DNA from: Verrucomicrobia bacterium UBA3214 | GTDB lineage: Bacteria; Verrucomicrobiota; Kiritimatiellia; RFP12; UBA1067 | Reading direction: 5' to 3' | DNA: 22,190 nt | Assembly (NCBI GenBank): GCA_002363575.1 | Contig: DEWI01000138.1 | Location: 1-22,190, forward strand | Shown here: piece after piece, positions 14,266-21,760 of the stretch | Numbering within the stretch: the stretch's first letter is position 1 | Layout: every line of letters starts with the position of its first letter | Position numbers and translations under genes: made by a program | Notes under the pieces: model-generated | Databases searched by the model: none | The model's input: the letters and a program-made list of their open reading frames with translations, nothing else | Told to the model about the DNA's origin: nothing

Positions 14266-15222
14266 TTATTGCCCGGAATGCTCTTCTAGTTTCTCCAGAT
14301 CGGCGACGCGCGGCCCGCCGATTTTCCGCCCGTGGCGATAGTACCGCAGCGCGGACTTGCGCCCTTCTTCGCCTTCGCCGCGCGCACGAAGCAGAACGCG
14401 CGCCATATTGTAATAGGCGTAATGGCTGCGCGGGTTCGAGATAATGCACTGTTTGAGGGTCTTTTCCGCCTCGTCCAGCTTCCCTTCGTACATCTCGATG
14501 CGCGCGCGCAGATTGAGCGCCGCCGCGTAGTTCGCATGCTCCGCCAGCAACTCATCGACAGTCGCGCGAGCGCCGGCGGAATCGCCGGCGTTCAGCTTGG
14601 CAATCGCCGCCTGCAGACGAAGACGGCGGCTGGGAGCGGCCGCTCCGCCCTTCTTGGCTTCATTGGCGGCGCCAGGCGATGCCGCCGCCGCAGGGGCCGG
14701 AGACGCGGCAGGGGTCCGACCGGCCGCAGGCTTCGCGGCAGGCGCGCTTTCGGCTTCGGCTACGACTCGCGTAGCATCGTCGGATGGCGCGGGCTTGCCA
14801 GATTTCGCCTCGCGCTGCTTGCGCTTCAGCTCGGCGTATTCGGCTTCGAGGGAAGTCGTATCGGTAATTCTGACGGATTTCGCATTTGCCCGCGCCTGCT
14901 GGAGCAGGAGGGAATCGATGGCGGCATTGGCGATCGCGCGCTTGTTTTTGAGCGTTGCGAAGTCTGGCTTATCGACGCGATCTGGATTTTCCAGCTCCAC
15001 GCGATCGAGTTCCGCAAGCGCCTGGCGATACTTGTCCACGGCCTTGTCGATTTCGCCGTCCGAAGCATATTCGGAGGCGCTGTCGATAAGTTCGCTTGCA
15101 AGCTCTATCAATTCCGATATGCGCGGCTCGGCAGAATCGTCGTCGTCGCCAAACGGCCAATACCACGACGAAAAACACGCACAAGGCAGCAATAACGCCG
15201 CTACTAGACAAACTTTGCTCAT
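14266..15222 (-). CDS. exported (lipoprotein-like) TPR protein
   Basis: The 318-aa product starts MSKVCLVAALLLPCACFSSW, a short hydrophobic signal ending in cysteines. LLPC/PCAC is not a canonical lipobox, so lipidation is possible but unproven. It has an N-terminal helical region (about 35-130), a low-complexity Ala/Pro/Lys linker (about 155-200) and C-terminal tetratricopeptide repeats: AIAKLNAGDSAGARATVDEL, YAAALNLRARIEMYEGKLDE and ISNPRSHYAYYNMARVLLRA. TPRs mediate protein-protein contacts. Start ATG 15222 was chosen because the TGGTATAAT box ends only 10 nt upstream and the signal peptide begins there; the open frame continues 21 codons upstream across the promoter. There is no Shine-Dalgarno, consistent with a near-leaderless message of about 4 nt leader. 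It is first in the run leading to the LolA-like and AsmA-like genes. Confidence 0.85.
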   Translation of the reverse strand: MSKVCLVAALLLPCACFSSWYWPFGDDDDSAEPRISELIELASELIDSASEYASDGEIDKAVDKYRQALAELDRVELENPDRVDKPDFATLKNKRAIANAAIDSLLLQQARANAKSVRITDTTSLEAEYAELKRKQREAKSGKPAPSDDATRVVAEAESAPAAKPAAGRTPAASPAPAAAASPGAANEAKKGGAAAPSRRLRLQAAIAKLNAGDSAGARATVDELLAEHANYAAALNLRARIEMYEGKLDEAEKTLKQCIISNPRSHYAYYNMARVLLRARGEGEEGRKSALRYYRHGRKIGGPRVADLEKLEEHSGQ

Positions 15223-15232
15223 TACGGGCCGT

Positions 15233-15241
15233 ATTATACCA
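15233..15241 (-). promoter_or_regulatory. extended -10 promoter (TGGTATAAT) of the TPR/LolA/AsmA operon
   Basis: TGG plus perfect TATAAT on the minus strand. The predicted start point is near 15226, 4 nt before ATG 15222. No good -35 is visible. Its upstream part lies in the 3' end of the BNR-protein gene (stop at 15266-15268). Confidence 0.7.
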
Positions 15242-15265
15242 TATTTCCCGCCCGCTTGGCGCGGC

Positions 15266-16507
15266 TCATTTTCCCTTTCGCACACTTTTATTTTGGCGAT
15301 GCGTTTCCAGACAAGTTGCCGTCCAAGATCGCTCTTTTTGGATTCCGGAGGCTTTCAACCCCGTCTTGGCATGTGGCTTTGGCATGATTCTCCCCGGATA
15401 GGCCATGACTTTCCCCTTGACTTCCGATACAAGCAGAAACCTGTCGCCGCCGATCGGGCAAATGGAGTTCCAAAGCATTCTGTCTTTGCCGATCGCGATG
15501 CCCGGCGGCGTGGAGACGCCACGCATGGTCCTGAAAGTCCCGTCGGCGGCGATTTCGCTTTTCGGCACGGCGGCGACGCGCGCGATGGAAGTGGGAACCG
15601 GATTGCCCGGAAGCGCGCTCTCGTGCCAGGGCAGGAAAATGTAATTCTCGGTGGCGGCGATATACGGCGCGCCGCCATAGACCTTGTTCCACGCGGGGGA
15701 ATCGGCGAGCGGCTCGAAGCGGACGGGCTTCTTCCAATCGCCGTCCTTCGGGCACATGACAATTTGCGGATGCAGGCGCGTCTTCGGCGGGTTCGCCTCG
15801 ATGGCGAGATAGCGCCACTTCCCCAGCTCCATCACAACCGGCATTCCGTCGCGGCGGTTGCGGGTGTAGCAGGCGAGTCTGGGCTCGCTCCACGTCTCGC
15901 CGTTGTCGGATGTCTCGACATACGAAATATTCTGGAGATCGACCTTTCCGGGGCTGAAGTACGGCGACTCGTCGGCGAAGTATATCTGCGCCCTGCCGCC
16001 CTTCAAAGGCAGCACGAACGGCTCCCAGCAGCCGCATCCGCGCGATGGCGCCTCTGGATGGCCGGCGACTTCGGCGCGGTAGATGGTCTTCGGCGGCGAC
16101 CAGCTCTTGCCGCCATTGTCGCTCGAGAAGACCGCTATCGCGTAATGATGGGCCTTCGGATTCTTCGGCCGCAGATTGCAGGCGTAGATGATGCGCCCGG
16201 TATCGAGCTGCGCGAACTCCGCATTCGCCAGCGACACCCACCCCGACTCCGTACCGTTCGTCGCGGCAAAGCGCGTGGCCACCGTCCGGGGCTTCGACCA
16301 CTTTACCGGCGGCCCCCTCGCAGAGAAGCGCACTCCCATATCGGCTCCGCGGTCATAAGCCAGCATATAGCGGCCATCGGCAAGCTGATGAATGCGCGCA
16401 TACCCTCCGCCGCCAAGGCAGAATGGCTTGCCCCATTCGATCTCGAAATCGCCCGCGGCGCCGGCGCAGCGAAACGCCAGCGCCAGCAAGACTGATGTTT
16501 TCCCCAC
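15266..16507 (-). CDS. exported BNR-repeat / sialidase-fold protein
   Basis: The 413-aa protein has a short N-terminal signal (MGKTSVLLALAFRCAGAA) and the pattern of a six-bladed sialidase-type propeller. Motifs include YARIHQLADGRYMLAYD (about 36-52) and Asp-box-like turns SSDNGGKSW (about 128-136) and TSDNGETW (about 199-206). A GCGCWEPF segment with a candidate acidic residue lies near 157-164. The FRIP motif of true exo-sialidases is not evident (YARIH instead), so the substrate may be another glycan. The start is taken as GTG 16507 with AGAAGG 4 nt upstream; this puts the gene 17 bp after the phosphoesterase stop, an operon arrangement. An in-frame extension upstream exists but overlaps the neighbour and is Arg-rich. 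Confidence 0.8.
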   Translation of the reverse strand: MGKTSVLLALAFRCAGAAGDFEIEWGKPFCLGGGGYARIHQLADGRYMLAYDRGADMGVRFSARGPPVKWSKPRTVATRFAATNGTESGWVSLANAEFAQLDTGRIIYACNLRPKNPKAHHYAIAVFSSDNGGKSWSPPKTIYRAEVAGHPEAPSRGCGCWEPFVLPLKGGRAQIYFADESPYFSPGKVDLQNISYVETSDNGETWSEPRLACYTRNRRDGMPVVMELGKWRYLAIEANPPKTRLHPQIVMCPKDGDWKKPVRFEPLADSPAWNKVYGGAPYIAATENYIFLPWHESALPGNPVPTSIARVAAVPKSEIAADGTFRTMRGVSTPPGIAIGKDRMLWNSICPIGGDRFLLVSEVKGKVMAYPGRIMPKPHAKTGLKASGIQKERSWTATCLETHRQNKSVRKGK

Positions 16508-16524
16508 ATGCCCTTCTTGCCGCT

Positions 16525-17601
16525 TCAAGCCGCCATGCCGCCGCCAGGGGTTATGTCGCAAGAGCGTATGAGCGGCAAAGTCTCGCGTCCGTCGCAATCG
16601 AAGGCCGGATAGCCGGCGTCCGCCGGCGATACGCCGAAAAGCCAATCCGCTTCCGAACCGTCGATCTTGATGCGCCCGTCCGGCCAAAGCGAAAGGACCG
16701 CCGAAAGCGGCTTCGTCCAGCCGATGTTGTTCGCGGCGCCCGTGTGCGCGGCGATGTATTCTTTCGGGTGCTTGGAATGCTTTTTGCCGTAATAATTGGC
16801 GCTGTTCACGTCCCAGTAAAGGATGTTGTCGAGAATGCGTAGATTGTCGCAGTGCATGTGGCCGTTCATAGTCAGCCGCACCGCGCCAGGCCGCCTGCGG
16901 TTCGCCTCGTTGAAAACTTCGCACACTTCGCGCGCATTCATTACGGGCGCTCCGTTGCCGCGCTCCAAGCTCTGGTGCGAAAGGACGACGCACGGCAAGG
17001 ACGAGTTCAGAATCGCGTCACGCAGCCATTCCATCTCGTGCGGCGGAATCCAGTTGATCGTGGAATTTTTCGCGCGCTTGAAATAGTCGCCGTTTTCGTG
17101 GTGGATGGAAACGCCAGGCTCGTTGCAGAAGTAGTTGGGATCGAGCACGACAAACCGGAAGCCGCCCTTCTCGAAGAAGTAATGGCCGTCAGGCATGCGG
17201 TATGCGTCGCAAGTCTCGCGCCACGAATTGCCGTCCTGATCGTGGTTGCCGAGAATGTGGTAGCCGAGAATCTTGAAATCGTTGTATAGCTTCAAATGCG
17301 CCTTTTCCGCGCCAGATTTGACGCCGTGCATGAAGTCGCCGAGATGGATGATAAAATCGCAGCGCTCGCGCTCCGCACGCTCCAAAATCGCCTCGAGGAA
17401 CGACGTGTTTTCCGTGTTCGTCCATTTCCCAGGCCGATAGTGCAAGTCCGCGAAAACGCACACCTTGAGCGGAGCGACAGCGCTAGAAGCGCAATCGGCG
17501 CGGGCACGCGCCCCCCGGCGCAGACGGCGCCGTACGCGGCGACCGCACCTTTCACCCCCCCCTGCGCGAAAGCGCCTTCCCGCGAACGTCCGCTTCGTCA
17601 T
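16525..17601 (-). CDS. calcineurin-like metallophosphoesterase with disrupted Tat-type signal
   Basis: The 358-aa protein carries every metallophosphoesterase motif in order: FADLHYR (DxH), HLGDFMHG (GD), LGNHDQDG (GNHD), LSHQSLE (catalytic or metal His) and MNGHMHCDN (GHxH). These bind two metals and hydrolyse phosphomonoesters or diesters. The first 45 residues as encoded are abnormally Arg-rich. Shifting frame between a G8 tract (17555-17562) and a G6 tract (17511-17516) converts this into MTKRTFAGRRFRAGG followed by VKGAVAAYGAVCAGG, a Tat-like signal, so the signal seems scrambled by two compensating indels or sequencing errors. The enzyme domain itself is intact from LKVCVFADLHYR onward. 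It was probably exported together with the downstream BNR protein. The ATG at 17601 has no strong Shine-Dalgarno. Confidence 0.88.
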   Translation of the reverse strand: MTKRTFAGRRFRAGGGERCGRRVRRRLRRGARARADCASSAVAPLKVCVFADLHYRPGKWTNTENTSFLEAILERAERERCDFIIHLGDFMHGVKSGAEKAHLKLYNDFKILGYHILGNHDQDGNSWRETCDAYRMPDGHYFFEKGGFRFVVLDPNYFCNEPGVSIHHENGDYFKRAKNSTINWIPPHEMEWLRDAILNSSLPCVVLSHQSLERGNGAPVMNAREVCEVFNEANRRRPGAVRLTMNGHMHCDNLRILDNILYWDVNSANYYGKKHSKHPKEYIAAHTGAANNIGWTKPLSAVLSLWPDGRIKIDGSEADWLFGVSPADAGYPAFDCDGRETLPLIRSCDITPGGGMAA

Positions 17602-17673
17602 GCATAGTCATTTCCCGTCCCTATCCCTTCTTGCAATTTGCGGAAACCGTGTTTCGCCGCGCCGCGAAGGCGC

Positions 17674-17710
17674 AAAACGCCGCCGCCGCGCAACATGGCG
17701 CGGCGACGGC
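17674..17710 (-). terminator. intrinsic-like terminator after the LamG gene
   Basis: Thirteen-base-pair stem with one mismatch (GCCGCCGCCGCGC/GCGCGGCGACGGC on the plus strand, loop AACATG), followed on the minus strand by GTTTTG. It lies about 42 nt after the LamG gene's stop at 17753. The T-tract is short, but this is the best terminator in the window. Confidence 0.6.
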
Positions 17711-17752
17711 TGCAGCGGCTATCGTTTCCCGTATTTGCCAGATTCCTCTCCT

Positions 17753-20700
17753 TTACTGGAATATGAGCATGAATCCCGGGCTGATCTCCCACGTCCAAGT
17801 GAGACGGATGCGGTCGGAGCCAAGCGCGCTCGCATCTACCGTGTAGGACTTGGTCCATATCCGTTCCGTTTGCGACCACTCGCCATCCGTGAACTTTTCG
17901 ATGGTCAGCCGGGGCAGGTACATGTGGCCATCGGAAACGACTCTGTCCGCCGTAATCGTCCACGTCCCGGAAGAGACGTCATACTCGCCACCGGAAACAC
18001 TGCACGCGCCAGCCGCGCCCGTCTCGCCGATCGCGCCGTTCACAATCGTCACGTTTCCGTTGAAGCGTACCTCGTCGATCGCGCGGTTGTGCGTCAGCGC
18101 GAAATCGGGAAGGACGCGGTTGTATACGCGAACCGACTTCACGGTCCCGACGAGCATGCGTTCCGCACCCCTTTGCGCATCCGAGTTCTTCGTGGTGCCG
18201 ATGGCATACGAATACTCCGGAATGTCGCCAGAAGCATTTCTTTTCTGCCATTCTGGCAACGTAGCATTGCCGATGCTGACGCCGTTGACAAGGGATTTGT
18301 CGTATATCGCCGTTGCGAACGGCCCGGACCAGGTCGATTTCGCGCCGTGCGTGGTCTTGTCAAGGAGTTTGAAATACGGCGTCTTTTTTTTGGCATCGTC
18401 GTCGTTATTGCGGTTGAAATACACCATGAAGTTGTCGCTCTTGTTGGATGTCTGCCCGAAGAACGCAGGATAAAGGACGAGCTGGTCTTTGTCTTCGTAG
18501 TCCGCCGCGATCTGCACGGTCAGAGCGCCGCCGAGCGCGACGGTTCCGCCGATGGCGAAGTATTGCTTGCCTCCGAAGCGGTAGCCGCCGTCGCCCCAAG
18601 CGCCGTCTGTCGCGCCCGAGGGGATGCTGGAAGCAAGCGCCGTAAGCGTCGCGTTCTTGCCGCCGCCGAGCGAACCGAGGTTGGCCCATGTCGTCGCATC
18701 GTCCGAATGCGGCGCGTCGGCGCCGGCGTTGCGTATGCCGTCGAAGTGCAAAAGAAGCCCGTCCTGGATGTAGTCGTCCGTGTCGTACCCGCCCTTCACG
18801 GCGCCCGTCTGAGTCCAAATCCACGAAAGGCGCATTTTGCCGTTCGCCTTCGAGTTCACATAGGTGTAGGAAGCGCCGGCGCCGTCGGAAACGAATTCCC
18901 AGGTCTGCGAGTCTTCGTTCCACCTCTCAAGTGCGTACCCGACGGGCGACCAAGCGAACACACCGAACGTCAAATTCGTCGCTGTGAAGGTGTGGGAACC
19001 GTTCACCATATAGTCGCCCGCGCCCTCGACGCCCTCAAGTCCGCGCGGATTTTCCGCAACCACGAAATCTGCGTCGATCTTGCCGCTGAAACGCGCGTCA
19101 TCGACAATGCGGTTCCATTCGAGTTCTTCCTCGGTAAGAACGTCCGTGTAGATGCGCACAGAGCTGACGCGGCCGACGAACGCGCGCATGCCTCTTTGTT
19201 TTGAACTGCTTGTATCGGTCTTGTACCCCGTGCCGATCGCATATGTCTTCGCGCCGACGCTGTCGGTTGTGTTGGCCGTCTGCCAGCGGTAGCCGTCGGC
19301 GGTGGAAATGCTCACGCGACCGTTTTCGGCGTCGTATATGGCATTGATGCTTGAGCGGGCGCCCGACGGCCATGCGGCTCCGCTTCCGTGCGTAGTTTTC
19401 CCAAGCAGCTTGAAATACTGGTAGCCTCTTTGCGCGAGCGAGTCGTAATTCTCGTTGAAATACACGGCATTGTCCATGTCTTCGCCGGTTACGCCCAAAA
19501 GGCAGGGATACCATGCCGCCTTTGTGGAGTTTGGCGTAAAGCCGGCGGTGATCTGGATTGTCGCGGCCTTGCCCAGCGTCAGATTGTCGCCAAGCTCGAA
19601 GTAAGACTTGCCGCGGAACACGTAGCAATCGTCCTCCCACTCGCCGAGGCTTGTCCAGTTCGCGGTGAACGGATTCGCGATTTCCTTGCGCGTGGCGGCC
19701 GCGCCGCCGGAGACGAGGTTGGCCCATGTCGTCGCATCGTCCGAATGCGGCGCGTCTGCGCCGGCGTTGCGTATGCCGTCGAAGTGCGCCACGAGACCCG
19801 TCTGCACGTAGTCGCCGACGTCGAAATCCTGCGCCCTCTTCGCGAAGTCGCCGGCAAAGTTCGTATGGCGGATCACGGACGGCGTGAACCGTGCTTCGAA
19901 CTGCAAAGCCTTGTCGACCTTTACCGTAAGCGTCGCAGAGGATGCCGTGCCGGACGAAACGGCGCGCATATCCCCCGCCCAACCGTCGAAAAGATATTCA
20001 TTCGCCGGTGTCGCCGCAAGCGTAAGCGTCGTGTTGTATGCGACCCAATACCCGCCGTCGGACTCCGGCGTCAGCGCCGCGCCCCCCGCCGAGACGGAAA
20101 CCATCCCCTGCGCCGTATTGACGGCATCGGCATACGCCTTCGCATACAACGTGCCGTTCTCGTACTTGTAGTCCGCCGACGAGCCAAATCCGTCCGAATA
20201 GGAAAGCGCGGTCGAGGGACTCGCCTCCGACTCGCCCCTCAACACGCCCGTCACAATATCCTTGAAGCACGCGCCGAGCGTTTCATCTTTGTGCGGCGCG
20301 AAGAAATGGACGGGCGTTCCGCCTTCGTCTATGCCCACGGAATAGACGAGCGACTTTGAATGGTAGTCCGTCGAACCGTATTCTACGGAGTTGTTTCCGG
20401 CAAAGATCGCCAGCGGAACTTCGCTGTCTTGCGTCGGGACTGCGCCGAGGCTCGCGCTTGAAGAGGTTCCGTCATAGTAGAGCGTTCCGGAATTGCCGGG
20501 CCCGTCGAGCGCGACGAATCCCCGCTTCGTCCCGGCCCCGGCCCTCATGCCGGCCCATCCCGACCCGAAGTCGTGAAGGCAGCGGGAATAGCCAAGCTCG
20601 GAGTTGATATAGAAAAAGCAGAGAAGATTGCCGGCGGCCCCAGTCGATCCGAATATCCTGTGCTGCTTTGCCACTTCCATGTACTGGAAATCGGCGGCGA

Positions 20701-21592
20701 TGCGCATCGTGTGCTTCGGCAGATAGCCGGTGTTTATGGAGTTGACTCCGTAGGCGCGCACGAACGCGCTCTTGCGCAGCTTGCCCGCCGGATAGAGCGC
20801 GGCGTATCTCTTCGCGTCGGACGCGGTGAACGCCGCCGGATAGAAACGCACATCGCGAAACGCCACGTCAAGATCCGTTTCCGTGCTTACTTCGTTCCCC
20901 TGAGGCCCCGAACACGTGCTGCAGAACTGGAATCCGCCGCCGAATACATAATCTGCGGTGACGATACTCTTCTGATATACGCCGTCGATGTAGAACTCTG
21001 CCGTGCCGGCGTTGCCCGTCGCGGGTTTCCTGTAAACGATGACGACCGTGTGGAAGCCGCGCGAGACATCGACGCCGTTGTTCAGCACGTTGCAGCTGCG
21101 CTGGCTCTTCTTATTCGTAGCTACTCTAATGTTTTCATCCACGATCATCTCGTTCGGATTGGACGATGCGCAGATCGAAATGCCTTTCCGGTTGTCGGCC
21201 GATCTTCTGCCCATCGAAAAGAGGACGCCGTTATGGGTCGTTCCAGGGCGCACGGACATCGCAAACGTCCAGTCGCCCTCGCTGAGAAGCTGATAGATTG
21301 TAGTGGAGTTCGCCGACGAACTGCCCGCCGACCATGCGACGTTTATCGGATGGACGGCAGAGTCTGCGCCGTTGGGGCCATCTACCGACAGAACCTTCAT
21401 ATCCGCTCTGTCGCTGTCGCCGAGTTTCGTGTCCGAAAGCGGATCGACCGAGAACCCCGTGCTGCCGCGAAACACCTTCGCGCCGGACGAGAAGTCGTAG
21501 CGGAAGAGGTAGCTGTCGAGATCTGTCGCCAGAGCGACATCCGCCATGGCGGCAATCGCCGCCGCGCCTATCATCATGAGCAGTCTTTTCAT
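17753..21592 (-). CDS. large secreted multi-module LamG / InlB-repeat surface protein
   Basis: The 1279-aa exported protein has a Sec signal (MKRLLMMIGAAAIAAMADVALA). A first LamG-like sandwich spans about 25-265 (SEGDWTFAMSVRPG, EFYIDGVYQKS, FRDVRFYPAAFT). A second concanavalin-like unit follows at about 275-450 (SINTGYLPKHTMRIAADFQY). A divergent InlB/Listeria-Bacteroides-type beta repeat covers about 495-575 (YLFDGWAGDM). Two homologous LamG units start near 595 and 940, each opening with GLxxHFDGIRNAGADAPHSD. Short beta modules ending in LSWIWTQ and LTWTWEI follow each of them, the last at the C-terminus. No PEP-CTERM, LPXTG or obvious sorting tail is seen. LamG modules usually bind glycans or mediate adhesion. 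The start has AAAGGAA upstream and a TGGTATAAT promoter; a terminator-like hairpin follows. Confidence 0.88.
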   Translation of the reverse strand: MKRLLMMIGAAAIAAMADVALATDLDSYLFRYDFSSGAKVFRGSTGFSVDPLSDTKLGDSDRADMKVLSVDGPNGADSAVHPINVAWSAGSSSANSTTIYQLLSEGDWTFAMSVRPGTTHNGVLFSMGRRSADNRKGISICASSNPNEMIVDENIRVATNKKSQRSCNVLNNGVDVSRGFHTVVIVYRKPATGNAGTAEFYIDGVYQKSIVTADYVFGGGFQFCSTCSGPQGNEVSTETDLDVAFRDVRFYPAAFTASDAKRYAALYPAGKLRKSAFVRAYGVNSINTGYLPKHTMRIAADFQYMEVAKQHRIFGSTGAAGNLLCFFYINSELGYSRCLHDFGSGWAGMRAGAGTKRGFVALDGPGNSGTLYYDGTSSSASLGAVPTQDSEVPLAIFAGNNSVEYGSTDYHSKSLVYSVGIDEGGTPVHFFAPHKDETLGACFKDIVTGVLRGESEASPSTALSYSDGFGSSADYKYENGTLYAKAYADAVNTAQGMVSVSAGGAALTPESDGGYWVAYNTTLTLAATPANEYLFDGWAGDMRAVSSGTASSATLTVKVDKALQFEARFTPSVIRHTNFAGDFAKRAQDFDVGDYVQTGLVAHFDGIRNAGADAPHSDDATTWANLVSGGAAATRKEIANPFTANWTSLGEWEDDCYVFRGKSYFELGDNLTLGKAATIQITAGFTPNSTKAAWYPCLLGVTGEDMDNAVYFNENYDSLAQRGYQYFKLLGKTTHGSGAAWPSGARSSINAIYDAENGRVSISTADGYRWQTANTTDSVGAKTYAIGTGYKTDTSSSKQRGMRAFVGRVSSVRIYTDVLTEEELEWNRIVDDARFSGKIDADFVVAENPRGLEGVEGAGDYMVNGSHTFTATNLTFGVFAWSPVGYALERWNEDSQTWEFVSDGAGASYTYVNSKANGKMRLSWIWTQTGAVKGGYDTDDYIQDGLLLHFDGIRNAGADAPHSDDATTWANLGSLGGGKNATLTALASSIPSGATDGAWGDGGYRFGGKQYFAIGGTVALGGALTVQIAADYEDKDQLVLYPAFFGQTSNKSDNFMVYFNRNNDDDAKKKTPYFKLLDKTTHGAKSTWSGPFATAIYDKSLVNGVSIGNATLPEWQKRNASGDIPEYSYAIGTTKNSDAQRGAERMLVGTVKSVRVYNRVLPDFALTHNRAIDEVRFNGNVTIVNGAIGETGAAGACSVSGGEYDVSSGTWTITADRVVSDGHMYLPRLTIEKFTDGEWSQTERIWTKSYTVDASALGSDRIRLTWTWEISPGFMLIFQ
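18677..18749 (-). repeat. 73-bp direct repeat, copy 2 (coding)
   Basis: Identical to 19715-19787 except for one base, 1038 bp apart and in the same frame. Encodes the conserved HFDGIRNAGADAPHSD opening of the second LamG unit of the pair. Confidence 0.9.
19715..19787 (-). repeat. 73-bp direct repeat, copy 1 (coding)
   Basis: Partner of 18677-18749, 72 of 73 bases identical, encoding the same LamG opening segment about 346 residues earlier in the protein. Confidence 0.9.
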
Positions 21593-21600
21593 TTTGTCTG

Positions 21601-21607
21601 TTCCTTT
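21601..21607 (-). promoter_or_regulatory. Shine-Dalgarno of the LamG protein gene
   Basis: AAAGGAA on the minus strand, 8 nt before ATG 21592. It contrasts with the leaderless-type genes sharing the same promoter box. Confidence 0.65.
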
Positions 21608-21666
21608 CGGGTTGTGTTGAAAAAACGAACGCGGCGCGGCGACCTGAAAGGCCGCGCACGCCGCAA

Positions 21667-21675
21667 ATTATACCA
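21667..21675 (-). promoter_or_regulatory. extended -10 promoter (TGGTATAAT) of the LamG gene
   Basis: Perfect TGG-TATAAT on the minus strand, predicted start point near 21660, giving a leader of about 68 nt with a Shine-Dalgarno. TGTTGC at 21690-21695, 17 bp upstream of the hexamer, is a poor -35. Confidence 0.7.
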
Positions 21676-21694
21676 CTTTCCAGTCCCACGCAAC

Positions 21695-21713
21695 ACCCCA
21701 TAGAATTGGGGGT
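21695..21713. promoter_or_regulatory. inverted repeat between two divergent promoters (possible operator)
   Basis: ACCCC-N9-GGGGT is centred at 21704, between the minus-strand -10 at 21667 and the plus-strand -35 at 21725. Five-base arms are short, so this is only a candidate regulator site. Confidence 0.25.
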
Positions 21714-21724
21714 ATGTCGAGGCC

Positions 21725-21754
21725 TTGACCTTCCTTCGCACGCTGTGGTATAAT
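21725..21754 (+). promoter_or_regulatory. full promoter TTGACC-18-TATAAT with extended -10
   Basis: TTGACC at 21725-21730 is followed by 18 bp and TATAAT at 21749-21754, preceded by TGG. The predicted start point coincides with the A of ATG 21761, so the mRNA should be leaderless. This is the best promoter match in the window. Confidence 0.8.
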
Positions 21755-21760
21755 TTCCAT

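Noticed and set aside
14597..16495. 632-codon plus-strand frame across the TPR and BNR genes
   Set aside because: It spans two minus-strand genes and the promoter between them and shows no recognisable domain.
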